A DNA stretch of 64,000 nt from Polytrichum commune (taxonomy: Eukaryota > Streptophyta > Polytrichopsida > Polytrichales > Polytrichaceae), in the NCBI GenBank assembly GCA_950295325.1, contig OX485804.1, forward strand, positions 13,766,001 through 13,830,000, read 5' to 3'. Positions 49,701-61,139 of this stretch are shown here, in pieces. How positions within the stretch are numbered: the stretch's first letter is position 1; each line of letters begins with the position of its first letter. The position numbers and the translations under genes are program-made. The notes under the pieces were generated by a model. The model was not told the DNA's origin. It did not search any database and saw nothing but the letters and a program-made list of their open reading frames with translations.

Positions 49701-52700
49701 AAATTGTGGCGACTTTGAATTCTTAGAGCAAGGCCACCCCAACCCAATAAAGGACGAATTTTTATTTTTGAGTTTTATTTTTATTTTTTATTTTGGGGGT
49801 GGGGGAGGAGGGGAGTGTGTGTGGTTGAGGTGGTATTGGAGTTTACATTCCAAACCCTTAGCCTCAACTAAACCTTTATTTATTTTTTTGTTATTTTTTT
49901 GTTTTGCTACTAGTAGCCACTTTGTTACAGTGAAGTGAATTGATTTACACACATACTTTAAAAAAAATTGATTTATGGCTTGTAAGATGCCACCTCACTA
50001 TTTGTGGGTAAGAGATGGGTCCAACCAACTTTTCATGGGGGGGGGGGGGGGGGGTAGAGTCACTTTAAAATTAGGATTTGCCATTAAGCTTCATTAATGG
50101 GAGTAGCCAATGAGCTCCATTATGAGCTGTGATGCAGCCCATCCTCCCATCCAAGGGTTCGCTTCGCCTAGGGTTTAGTTGAGTGGGGTGAGTGGTGTCA
50201 CCACTTTCTCCTCCAATCTTCACCCTTTTGGTTGCCAACCTCTTGCTCTCTTAGCTTGTACCTTATAGCCTCTTTGGTCATGTAGTGTTGATTAATGGTG
50301 CCACCTTTTGATTGTGGTGGAGCTTTGGAATATTGGGGATTAAAATTCAAGTTCCAGATGAGAGCACATGATGATGCTTGAAGGTGGCTTGCAGAGATTC
50401 TCACTTGGGGCTTGTAGTGGGTATATATTCCCAAAGGCAATCCAACCTTGTTGGTTCCCCTTATGATGAGGTTTTTGATTCATGAAAGGGAGAAGTGGAA
50501 TTCTGACGGTGTGGAATCGAGAGTTGAATTTGAATAGTAGGAGATTTTGATACCTACTAGTAGCGTGATATTTTGGAATTGCAATTGCACCTTTGGATGT
50601 AATTGCGTTAATGCAAATGCCAACCTCCTTCCCTACCTATTTGTACTTGTATGTATGATTATATGAGTGGTCTTTTCAAGCAAAGATGTTCATTTTGAGC
50701 ATATCATGTTATTTAAGAGGGTTGGTCCAATCTTTTTGGGTGTAGAAATGCACTAGGCTATTCAAGTGCATGATGTTTCAACACCGATCATTTTCTATGC
50801 ATGCAAATTGGTTCAATTTGGGTGCACATTGATGTTTTAAAGGGTTCATGGCCTAAGATGTTGCGAAGTGCTTGAAATGTACGATACGTGCATGTTGATC
50901 CTCTCATACATTTGCAAACTAGTTGAACTTGGAAGCCTCTAGAGGTTTAAGGGGCCAGTGCAGTTTTTTTTAATGTAGCCAATTTCAATGGGCTTGCTCA
51001 ATCTCAATACGTAGCCAATTTTCGCCCTTGGTTTGTGGTGTGTGTGACCGACCATGTCTAAAGTGTGAACATAAATTTGGGCCACCTATTGTTTCATATG
51101 TGGGGCCATTGTCCACCGTATCAAAGCATACATGTAGTCTTGAATATTTTCCATGTATATAATTAGATGTCACCACCCAAAATGATGCATAAGTTCTGTG
51201 CAATCGCCAAATACTCTTTTTAATTCACCTAAATGTAGCCACCCTAATCTCTACAAAAAAAATCTCAAGCCCGCCACCTTGACTGCTTCATAGCTCAACA
51301 TGTAGCCAACCTACTACTTTCTCAAAAAACAAATAATAAAGGTTAGCCTCATCCCAAAGCCTCGAAGTAGGTCCCAATGGTGAAAGGGCATTTTTATATA
51401 CCAAGAAAGATTCTCCAATTTATTACATATTCACTTGAATTGATCACTTGATTAGGAAGCGAAATTGTCATAATTATGCATTTAAGTGAAATCATAGATT
51501 TTTCTTGACTCACTATAACTACGTACCCATTCATATCTAACACCCAATTTCAATGCACCTACATACATGTGTTGTGCTTGTACTTCTTAATTCCACATGC
51601 ACTCATTATCCTGTTTATTGTGTGTTCATATTCGGAATTAGGCATGGCTATAACTATTTGATGAGAATGTAATATTTTATCAAGAAAAGTCATTTTTGTT
51701 CAATGATGTCCAAACAACATATTGGCCTTTTGTTAGTGAAAATTGAACTTTTGAGTAAGATGTTATCGCATTACATAATTTCAAATAATAGCACACACTA
51801 AATGGGATAATCAATGTCTTTTTTAATGATTAGTACATTGTAGGTTCTACAACTTATACAAGTGGAAGTTATGATACCTTAAGGTTTCATAACATTACTC
51901 AACCATGTGGGTCGGTTCCATGACTCTGAAATATGTTTAATAAATTTGTGGGCCTTCTGAACAAAGTAAGAATTATCATTTACTATTCATACATTCAGGC
52001 TAACATTGAAAATTTGGGTGGAGTTATACTCCCGGCACTATTCATAAATAAAGAATAAAACACAACCATGTAGTTGAATGATGTTATGTCAACTCTGATT
52101 CAACTTGTTGAATATTGAGGCTTGGGTTCAATTTGTGCTCCATATTTAGGGCCTAATCTGAATAGAATTTTGGGGCTTTGAGGTTAGTGTGGGAACATGA
52201 ATTGCGCTTGAATGTATATTGCAAGCATTATTGGGGATTTGAGGTTAGTGTGGCCTTGCCCTTAAATTGATCTAATTATCTTGTTGGATTAGGCTTATAA
52301 TGTGGATTTGGGAGCCACAAGACTAAAAACATTTCACCATATTTCAATTCTTTACGAAATCTTCAAGTTGGAGTTTATTGTGGTCATGTGGGCCATCTAT
52401 TTGTGTTACCCATATAGGTGATGCCCACCTTTTGCATGAGGTTGAGGCTAGATAAATAGATAGAAATGCCAGCCTCGATTGAGGCAAGCATGAATGAAGA
52501 GGTGAAGGCCATAATTACTACTAATGGCCTTGCATGAGACATCATGATGGAGAAATGTGGGACTACAATTGACATTCCACTCTTGCTTATTATTCTCATA
52601 TATAGTTGATGAAAGTGTGAAATTGGCAAAGCCATGGCCCCAAAAATGGTGGAGAAGCTAGGCACTTGTCATTACCATGGTGTGGAAAGCGCTAGGCAAT

Positions 52701-53036
52701 ATGTGCCTAAGGAAAACAAAATTCTAATGTGTTGCTTGCACTTGACTATTAATTTCATAGGTTTCTTGTATACACAATGTGCCCCTTATAACCTCAACCC
52801 TAGTTGCCTAGAATAGTTCACAAACCAAATAGGTACATCTTCCTTGGTTTAAAATTAACTCTTCATAACTTTCTCTTACATGCCAACTTCAAATAAGATC
52901 TTCAACTCATACTTTACGCAACATTCTTAGTTAGGCTGAGAAAGAGGTCGCTATGATTGCAATTTACAAAATCGCTAATGTTTAAATTGGGTCCCTAGAA
53001 TTTATTGGATGTTATTAAAACATTAATTGTAACTTA
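46721..53036. other. No supported gene
   Basis: Intergenic DNA downstream of the RING gene. The 139-codon ORF at 46726-47145 and smaller ones have no recognised domain. A G18 run lies at 50037-50054, and one dispersed repeat is at 51.9 kb. Confidence 0.45.
51885..52095 (+). repeat. Dispersed repeat family with ACTATTCA motifs, copy 2
   Basis: CATGTGGGTCGGTTCCATGA, CATACATTCAGGCTAACA, GGGTGGAGTTATACTCC shared with the other copies. Confidence 0.55.
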
Positions 53037-53548
53037 GGGCCGCTTCACACACGAGACTGAGAGCCCGTGACCATTACACTTCAAGCACTCTCATTGGTGG
53101 AAAAGGCGGAGCTGGTCCAAGTTCGCTTCACACTACGCTTGAGGGACCAACGTAGTATGTGAATGCAAGATGGATGTAAAGTCTACATGGATTCTTATAT
53201 GGCATCAAATGGATCCTGTTTCATGGTCACTTGGATTATTTTCAAAAACCACCTCTTGGAGGTACGCCTAATACAAAACTGGGAGACCCTGGCACTCCAA
53301 ACGCTCACAACCCAACCATTGATTAATTTTATTTTATCATGCGTGAGGACCCGCATGAATAGAAATCCAATGAAATAGCATTTGGTTGAGGGCCCGGTCA
53401 CATATGACTTCACACTACACTTGAAGGTCCGTGACCACACTACGTGATGTTGGAGGTGTGTTGGGACGATGGCCTTTGGACACTTTCTTTTCTTGTGGGC
53501 TCTCACAATGTCATGGTCACGGCTCTTGGCTTGTGTGTGAAGTGGCCC
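53037..53548 (-). mobile_element. PIF/Harbinger-like MITE, ~500-bp family, copy 4 (TTA duplication)
   Basis: A 512-bp copy with ends GGGCCGCTTCACACAC and GTGTGTGAAGTGGCCC, and TTA on both sides (53034-53036, 53549-53551). Same orientation as copy 3, and very similar to it over the full length. The ORFs at 53163-53506 are inside it and are shadows of the repeat. Confidence 0.9.
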
Positions 53549-53697
53549 TTAGGTATCTGGGAATGTTATGCAGAACATGTGATGTCTAAAAACAACATTA
53601 AAGAGCATTCTTGGATTGTTCCCACGATAGAAAATGCCCATAATATGCCATCATATAATAGTTCTTCGTAAAACATCCCTTTATGCAGATAGTGAAC

Positions 53698-54358
53698 CAG
53701 AGTTGGGGAAGTTTTTGAAGCCTTAGTGGCTAATTGCCGGTAGTTACTACGAAGGGTCGGATTTTTTCCAATTTACATCGGCAACAGCCGGTCTTTTGTA
53801 AAATCAATCGCCCAATTGCCTATATTTTCATATTTTCATTGGCCAATATCCGATTAAATGGAATTCATATCCGCACTAATTTGTTTAAAAAATGTATGAA
53901 AAGTTATTAGAAATCATTTCTTAGTACAAAATCTTGAATAAGTGAAAAGGAAGGCATGTTCAAAACTTTAAATTTGAAGAGTTAATATCCTTGGCAGGAA
54001 TTGAACCTAGCAATGCCTTCACCGCTTGAAGGCCAAGGGTCCCCCAATTCTTCATAGAAGCAATTGGATTTGGTCATGGAAAGGTTGCAAAATTCAAAAA
54101 GTCTAAGGTTTAGGGTACTTCTTCAAGTGCATCATAAGATGCCCTAGACAAATGGCGCTCTGGATTCTTCCGGCTGAAATCCAATAACTCACAAGAAGAA
54201 TCGGCTACATTTCCGGGATATTTTTTGATCCATCGGCTAATTGCCGGAGGATTGAAATTACAATCGGATTGCCATCCGATGGTTGGAAATTTAGACCAGC
54301 CATGAGGGGAAATCCATCGGCTGATAATGAACTAGCCGTCGGATTTCCCCGAACATAG
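53698..54358. mobile_element. hAT-like non-autonomous element, copy B (8-bp target duplication)
   Basis: A 661-bp reverse-oriented copy of the element at 29450-30099, very similar along its length. It is flanked by its own 8-bp duplication, TAGTGAAC (53690-53697 and 54359-54366), which shows independent transposition. Terminal sequences are CAGAGTTGGGGAAG and, on the other strand, CTATGTTCGGGGAA. The minus-strand ORF at 54205-54456 reads through its end and is not a gene. Confidence 0.85.
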
Positions 54359-54734
54359 TAGTGAACCCCTATGGGAAGTGAACTTCCCGGGTTTGACATG
54401 AACATCCAATGACTTATGGGTGAAATATGCATGTTTTGAGTCACATGGACTACCAATTCGAAGGAGAAGTTGTAAACTTCAGCTTCATTGTAAATGTGTG
54501 AATCAATAAATGAGTATCTATAAAAGGGTCAATTCATTGAAAAGAGTGACTACAAATGGACAACTACAGGTGATCTCAGAACTTGAATGCATGATTTTGA
54601 GTTTTTGTTGGACTGCAATAAATAGGGAGATGTGTTCCAAATTCATTCACGTTGTCAGAGTTTCTATCATTATTACAAGTTGCAACACGTTTCATGTGAA
54701 CGTCTACAGCAATGAACGGGAAGAGCTCACTGCT

Positions 54735-54895
54735 AGTTACAGATGAACCGATTGAGTTCGAGACATTCGGAAATTTACCGATCATGTTAGAGGAATCTAT
54801 AGATTATACCTCAAATTAGTAAAGAAGAACCAGAAGATCACAACATGTAACTGATTAGACTTGGAAACACTAGGATTTTGTCTGATAATGCCCCG
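54735..54895 (+). repeat. Coding-like dispersed repeat, copy 2
   Basis: Begins GATGAACCGATTGAGTTC, and translates to DEPIEFETFGNLPIMLEES before a stop; the second half aligns to the other copies. It also extends upstream (CGTCTACAGCAATGAACGGG), matching sequence near 63350. Confidence 0.6.
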
Positions 54896-55311
54896 GAGAC
54901 TGAATTACAGTCAAGAAAAGTGCTACAAATTCATCATTTTGCGAGTTGAGTACATGCAAGGTACAATTCCAGGATTGAAAATGAGAGAAGACATCGTGTA
55001 AGTCATAAACATTTTGCTCATCATATTAAAAGCAAAATACACGTCACTGTCTTGCAAGTAATCTGCTATTTCACTATAAGCACTAAAGGGCAGTGTAGTA
55101 GTTTGATCCAGAACAGAGTGTGCTTCTGGACTAGCTTGTGTAAGTATGTGTGTTAGTGTTAATGTGTATGCAGTGTCTCAAAAAACTATGAAAATTGTAG
55201 AGTGATAAATCCGTCTAACTAGAGAGTTTGTATAAACAAAACACGTATCAGGTTCCACGAGGAGCAGATAAGTGGTTGGCACAAGCAGAATGTCATGACT
55301 CGCTGCTTCAT

Positions 55312-57719
55312 TTAAGCAGCCTCACCCTCTTGTAATTGCAGATCAAAGTGGTAAACACCTGGCAATACAAGGACAACTTCTTAGTATGCGTCAATGGTCT
55401 TGCCCATTCTGACATATTAAGGACAATGAAGGGCTCCCCAAAGATATCAATTCAGTAGGTTCTTGAATACGATCAAGATTGTGAACTTACCATGACCCTT
55501 GCCAACCCTCCTAAGCTGAGACACATAAGTTGAAACCTTCTTGATAGCTTCCACCTGCTCAATTGTGCAGACAAAGTTAGCAAAGTGCAAGCTCCACTTG
55601 TCTTGGTGATTGATACTGTACTCATAGTCTGCCCATTTACAGGAAGAGAAGGTTTGAAAGTATTGCATCTAACAATGAGTCTGCAGTGCATATGTTTGTC
55701 AACTGTCCCAAAGGAGCATACCTGCTCAGTCAGAAACTCTGACTCAATGAAGTCACACATCTGAGGATCATTGTTGTCTACAGCAACCTGCAGACACAAA
55801 TTTGCACAAAATGGTAAACACCTTGTGCAAAGAGTAATTGACGCTCAAAATGGGTGATGGAAGCTCGAGAAACATTCATCTTCCTTGGATAACTCAGCGG
55901 AGCTCCAGGAATACACATCGGGGATATCTTGTCCAGAGATCTGATTAATGCACCACTACAAGCTCACCTGGTGAAGTGACAGTAACTTCTCATTCGTAAG
56001 CTTCTCCATCGCCAAAGCAAGTTCCATGGCTGCAAAGAACCAGAATATGAGATTTCGGGAAGCGTCAGCAATATGGTAACAAACTGAATGTGACAAACAA
56101 CTACGCCATGTGCCAAACATGTTGAGTGATGCATCACATAAATGTTGGAAATGAAGGGCTTACAGTAAAGAGCGTCCCCTTTCTCAGCATGGTCAAACTC
56201 CATCACTGGCGACAAGATGGTGTTCAGCTTTACTTTTCCTCCACGCTTGTTCTATAACAACATGTGACACAATCAGAAAGGATAATGAGCTGCAGCTCAA
56301 CGATCACTCAGTTGTAAAGAGCAAAATGGATCAAAAGTATCCTGAGGATCCTTGTCAGGACGATTCCCCGTAAACTCAAATCGACTCCTAAGATACGTGA
56401 TTTTCCAGCATTGATTCGATTCTTGCCAAGCCAGACCAAATAAATAAAAGAACAATACTTCCGAATCAAGGTAATAAAATCAGCAGTCGTAAAAGAGAAC
56501 AGGTCCAACAAGTTCAATCTCCATATACCTGGTACGCCATAAGCTTCTCGGCATGTTCTCTCTCTTCCTCGCTGCACTCCTTGAAATACCTGCAAAGAAA
56601 AAGAAACGTCCATGAGTATTGTATCTCCTCTCGAAAGGAAACGACTTAAGTGGAACCGGGAACTGGGAATCGACTTGAATGATGCGAAGGACCTACTTGG
56701 CAAATCCGGGGAGGCCAACATTGTCCCTGTCGAAGTAGGAGTACAGGGCGTGGTAGACATAAGAGACGTTGTACTCCACACTGTAGGTGATCAAGCGTTA
56801 TACAATGGATCAGTACTGTATGCATATTAGGGAAAGTGCAGCAAGTGCAGCGCTTGAAATCCTTAACTTAACTCGGATACACCATATAAGAGACACAGAA
56901 GAAGTACAAATGAAGACGCACAGAACTTCACAGTGGACTATATCTCTCTGTTCGCATATGCAACAAGGTACACAGGAATGGAGTAATGGAAAAAAGTCGG
57001 TGTGTCACCCAATATAGAGTGTGCTTGATGTCAAAGATGGACAGCAGAGCAGGTTCTACGGCAAAGCACTTGGTTGAACTGGAATATCCACAAACCTTCG
57101 TAACATAAAAAAAGGAATATGATAAGGTGACCTATCTGTCCTAAATGCCAAGAAACTCTATCGCCCTCGCATGTGTCTGGATGTGTCAGATCATAACTGA
57201 CTTAAGTCAATGATGACCAAAGGAACCATATAAATCACCGACGACCTATAGAGAACACGGACCCAGGCCGATCGTCAAACAAATGATAGCAATCGTAGAC
57301 CTACGAGAAAGGCCCCAGAAAGACCCTGGCTGTGAACAAGGACGTGACCAGGTAAGAGCGCCACTCAAAGAGGAGAAGAGAATTTCATAGCAAAAAGCAA
57401 TGACATACTTGATTTGGTCGTTGATAGCGGCTTCACTGGAAGTAGCGTAACGTTGACGAGCCAGAGACTCAGAGTATTCAGTTGGAACCTGAACGAGCTG
57501 GCTCTCCACTTCAACAAATGGTTCGAACACAACACCGGTTATGGTGCGAGTTTCTGACTCATCGCCTCCCGCTGCGCGCACGGCGAGGTTGCGTTTGGGC
57601 TGCGACTTCCATGCGCCAGAAACATTAACGGAAGAAGATACTTTCAGAGAGGCCTTGGTGGCAACGGAAGTTGACAAGGTGGCCAGAGAGCCTGCTGAGG
57701 CCGTTACTGCTTGCGCCAT
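55312..57719 (-). CDS. FER: Plastid-targeted plant ferritin (8 coding exons, 260 aa)
   Basis: Iron-storage ferritin subunit that oxidises Fe(II) and stores it as a mineral inside a 24-mer shell in plastids. Exons in coding order on the minus strand: 57719-57409, 56780-56697, 56589-56529, 56251-56164, 56029-55968, 55787-55722, 55554-55491, 55358-55312. All seven introns are GT..AG and the frame closes exactly (783 nt with stop). Residues 1 to about 49 are a Ser/Ala/Lys-rich transit peptide. The plant extension peptide follows (VVFEPF, about 63-68; SLARQRY, about 85-91), then the four-helix ferritin fold. Ferroxidase ligands are all present: E106, Y113, E141, H144, E190, Q224, so this is an active H-type subunit. 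The start is the first ATG of the transit peptide. The C-terminal tail after HFD (LQLQEGEAA) differs from the usual angiosperm ending. Eight exons match the usual plant ferritin structure. Confidence 0.96.
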
Positions 57720-58790
57720 TTTGGTAAGCTTCTACTCTGTAAAATCGGCCGCTGCACACATTAGCAATGTATTTCAAATAAATAAAATGACAAAATTGCC
57801 TCCTAAGTATAACCGTCATAACAGCTTATGAGATTGGCGGACAACGAGACAGCTCACTTCCTTCTCAATAACCCTTACTCCAGCTAGCTCTTCTCGAACA
57901 CCTGCCGGGAATAATCTGACTGCAGTGGAAAATGTAGCAAACTTCTCGTTCACTATCTATTGCAAATTTCTGCTTCCAGAACCGACTCCTCCATGGAAGT
58001 AATGTGGAAGCAGGAGTGACGGAAAAATTAAAAATAAAAAAATAAAAAAATGGAAGCATAGAGTGTCCAGACCGTGCCGACACATTTGCATGATACACAA
58101 AGATCAGCAACCGCTTGTGAGAGGAGCAGTTGCCAGAAATCGAACAGAGTCCAACTTCACGAAGACTTCGAGACGCTTCTCTTTGTGACAACTGCAGAGA
58201 TAGCATTTGAACTAACTCGATTCTCGACAGACAGTAAAACGTGCACGGAGCAACAATTCGGAGACTGAAGGCAGGAGCTGCAGAGCAAATGAAATTTCTA
58301 TTGTAGGTCCTCCGGAGTCCAGATTGCATCACAACAAGCAGTCTCCAATTCAGAACAACACACTCCTAATCTAATAACCAGGCGTTGCTGGAAAACTTCA
58401 CCTACCACAAAGGTAACAGAAAAAAAACAGAGCAGAAAAACTAACAGAGTCTAAACCGCGCGCTAAGGTCGACCGAACCTCGAACAACAGTGTCAGTCAG
58501 CAAAATGGAGACGAATAACGCACTCAACATCCACGTGACCAGTGTATTATGCGAGCCTGTGAACTCAAGAAGAAGAGAAGAATCTCGGCAGCGAAGATGA
58601 GATGGCAACAACAAAACAGGAGGTGAGACGGCATTGAAAACCTGAGGAGGAGCGGGTAGGTTTGGCTGTTGGAGAGTGAGCGAAAGGCAATGCAAATGTG
58701 TTGGATGATGCAAAGCGCGAGCTATGGCGATGAACACGAAGGCGAAGTGCTGCGGCTGCGCTGCTTCTGTTGCCTTCTCCGCTTGACTCG
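57720..58790 (-). other. Ferritin 5' leader with probable 5'UTR intron
   Basis: This stretch lies between the candidate TATA box and the ferritin ATG. A good acceptor on the minus strand (CTAAT branch-like sequence, then TGTGTGCAG, ending at 57752) suggests the ATG exon begins at 57751 and that the leader is spliced. Donor candidates are near 57853 (GTGAGC) and 58406 (GTAGGTGA); I cannot choose between them. ORFs here (for example 57865-58332 and 58441-58737 on the minus strand) have no recognisable domain and look like leader or intron sequence. Confidence 0.45.
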
Positions 58791-58810
58791 CATATTATAG
58801 AGGCCTCGCG
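58791..58810 (-). promoter_or_regulatory. Candidate ferritin promoter: TATA box with adjoining IDRS-like motif
   Basis: Read on the minus strand, a TATA-type sequence (CTCTATAATATG, within 58791-58805) lies about 1.07 kb upstream of the ferritin ATG. It overlaps CGCGAGGCCTCTAT (58810-58797). That matches 10 of 14 positions of the iron-dependent regulatory sequence CACGAGGCCGCCAC described in Arabidopsis AtFer1 and maize ferritin promoters, including the shared CGAGGCC core. The TATA call is moderate. The regulatory match is suggestive only, because it overlaps the TATA element and the core is short. Confidence 0.4.
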
Positions 58811-59061
58811 CCACTGGGATACGTTTTGTAGTATACGGTATCGTATATACCATTCCCAAAATACTAACGGGCAGACCGGGGCATGAGTAGAAAAAACTGG
58901 GAGGGAGGCACCGCCGGGGTAGGTGGATGTGCTTAAAGTATCCCAACCTTTCACACCTATAACGGATGTACAAATCAATTGTCCACAAGTTGTACCAGCT
59001 TTTCATCCATGTCCCAAAGACCTTGAAAGGGAGGGATGGAATTTTTGTATAGGAGAGAGTA

Positions 59062-59234
59062 CCCCTCATTCATCCAACATAAAAGCGTTGAAATAGTATG
59101 CATCCCGGAGGTGTTCTTTAAGTTGATTTGACACCGGAATTAGCTTTAAAGACCCCATATTAGTCTACTCGAGATCAACTCGAGATCACTTGGGATGAAT
59201 TGGCATCAAGTTTTTATGTTGGATGGATGAGAGG
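59062..59234. mobile_element. Small foldback MITE (173 bp, TA-flanked), copy 1
   Basis: Left end CCCCTCATTCATCCAACATA pairs with right end TATGTTGGATGGATGAGAGG, with TA on both sides (59060-59061, 59235-59236). Relatives at 10493, 11082 and 62017 share the ends and the central GGAATTAG and GACCCCA segments. TA duplications fit Tc1/mariner (Stowaway-like) elements. Confidence 0.75.
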
Positions 59235-59666
59235 TACATTTGTCAGCGATAATTCCCTCTCTCCCCACGAAAGGTTCATTTTAGGTACACCATGTAGGCA
59301 TTTCAAATAGTGTAGGCCGCACTAATTTGGACCACTTACATTTTTAGATTGATATAGACCATAGTAACCACAAATTCACATTTCATGTTTACTTACGTTT
59401 TTATATTTAAAAAAAAGGTGTGTACCATATGAGTCATTTTGTATAGTGAGAGGGCTGAAGGGAGGGCATTCCCACAGATGAGCGCCCGATCCGAAAGGCC
59501 TTTCACTAGGTTCCATGGCACGAAACGTGAGTGCAATTAATCCATGTTGTAATTACACCGGTGCAAGTGGAATGCACCACAAACATCCTTACATGAGGAG
59601 CTTATATAAAGAAGAGAATATTTGTCATTTGTCATGGTTGCACCTTCATTGATATTTGTATCATGT

Positions 59667-59934
59667 TGTTAAAGGTGGAGCATTGGATTGCTCGTAGTCA
59701 TAGAAATGTAATTCTAGAAAGAATGAGGTTGTCATAATCCTACAAGGCTGGTTTGTAGAGGAAGAAGAGTTATCCCATATTGTTTGTGAGAACCAAGTTG
59801 AAGATGAGCAATAAAGGGCAAAGCAAGGGGTGAGGATGACCATCTCAATCTAAGCATTGTTCATTCTAAGGATGCCTTTTTGTATGTGTAATATACTTGT
59901 GCAATCTAATCTCTAAACCTATTGAGTTCCAATA
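59667..59934 (+). repeat. 5' LTR of the copia-type element
   Basis: 268 bp, closely similar to 61699-61957. Shared blocks include GCTCGTAGTCATAGAAAT, CCCATATTGTTTGTGAGAAC and CTATTGAGTTCCAATA. Confidence 0.85.
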
Positions 59935-60039
59935 AGTTATGGGCCCACTATGCAAGTGAAGTGCCTAGATATTTGATTGTTTTGGAGGTGTCCGGGGGTG
60001 CATTTGCTTGTTATAAGTGTTTCTTTGTGTTTTGCTTTT

Positions 60040-60830
60040 GCTTGAATGCTTGTTTGATGCAAAAATGTTGACTTGTGAGCCTTGAGGGTTGAGAGGCACA
60101 TTTAAGAGGTTTGGAGGTGTTTAGACTTTGAAAAGATTTGCCTTGAGTGTGGAGGAGCTTGTTTGAGAGGTTTGGAGGTGTTTAGACTTCCAAAGCACTC
60201 GACTTGAGTAATTTGATAGTTCTAGGGCATATTTGAGAGCAAGAGCTCTCATTTGTTGTGAATTAGATTTGACTTGAGCGATTTGATAGTCGAAAAGTCC
60301 ATTTGACACCACGAGAGTATTTTTATTAGTGCAAATGGACCTTATTTGAGTGGAGTGGAGTGGAGTGGAACCACAATGTTTGAAGACAAAAGGGTTCATT
60401 TGGAGTTTGAAATGATCTCACTTGATCATTTGAATATTGAAATACTGACTTGAGATATAGGCTAATCATTTGAGCTCAAGAGGAGCATACTTGAGTGTTT
60501 TGAGTGATTTGAGTGTTGGAAAACAAATTTGAGGGATAAGGCTAAGAATTTGAGGAGAAGAAGATATTGTTTGAGTGATTTGAATGTCTTAAGACTTCTC
60601 TTGAGATGTAGAGGATCCAACTTGAAGTATTTTAGAGTGTAAGGCACATTTGAGGTGAAGCATATATTGTTTTGAGTGATTTGAATGTCTTAATACTTTC
60701 CTTGAGGTGGAGAAAATTTGACTTGAAGTATTTGAGGGTGTAAAACACATTGAGGTGAAGGAGAACTTTTTTGAGTGATATGAGTATCCTAAGATTCCTT
60801 TGAGGTGAAGAAGATCCAATTCTTTTTTTT
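60040..60830 (+). repeat. Degenerate repeats in the leader of the copia-type element
   Basis: This leader is built of imperfect repeats around TTGAGTGATTTGA and TTGAGGTGAAG. The clearest period is about 110 bp (60545-60650, 60655-60760, 60765-60820). It lies between the 5' LTR and the gag remnant and has no coding potential; ORFs on the minus strand here are repeat shadows. Confidence 0.7.
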
Positions 60831-60884
60831 AAATATACAAACCCATTCTTGGAGTGGAAGATGACATATTTTGAAAGCGAAGCA

Positions 60885-61128
60885 GCTAAAATCATGGATA
60901 AGTTCCACGAAGAGAGATTTAGCCTTTGAAAGTTCAAAATGGAGATGGTTTTGGCTTCCATGGACCTTTGGGACATTGTAGACAAATCTGAGAAAGCTCC
61001 ACCTTCCAATGCAAATTTTAAAGTATTAAAGGAGTACCAAAGGCGCGTCAAGAAAACTATGTCTGTCATCACCATCAACTTGGCAGACAACCAACTTATG
61101 TACATCAAGAGTTGCAAAAGACCAACAT
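60885..61128 (+). pseudogene. Copia-type gag remnant
   Basis: The frame around 60900 reads KFHEERFSL, stop, KFKMEMV, then LWDIVDKSEKAP, LKEYQRRVKKTM and INLADNQLMYIKSC. It matches the N-terminal part of plant Ty1/copia gag (the UBN2-type region). The stop at 60927-60929 is TGA where the family has TGG (Trp), so the protein is interrupted. It is truncated at 61128. Confidence 0.75.
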
Positions 61129-61139
61129 AATGTGCAATT

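Noticed and set aside
57246-57408. Read-through of ferritin exon 1 into [13 protein letters not shown]
   Set aside because: Intron 1 sequence. The GTATGT donor after ATCAA restores the conserved DQINVEYNVSY when spliced to 56780.
57865-58332. 155-codon minus-strand ORF upstream of ferritin
   Set aside because: Lies in the ferritin leader/intron region, no recognised motif, low-complexity stretches.
60462-61117. Minus-strand ORFs in the copia-type leader
   Set aside because: Antisense of degenerate TTGAG-type repeats and of the gag remnant.
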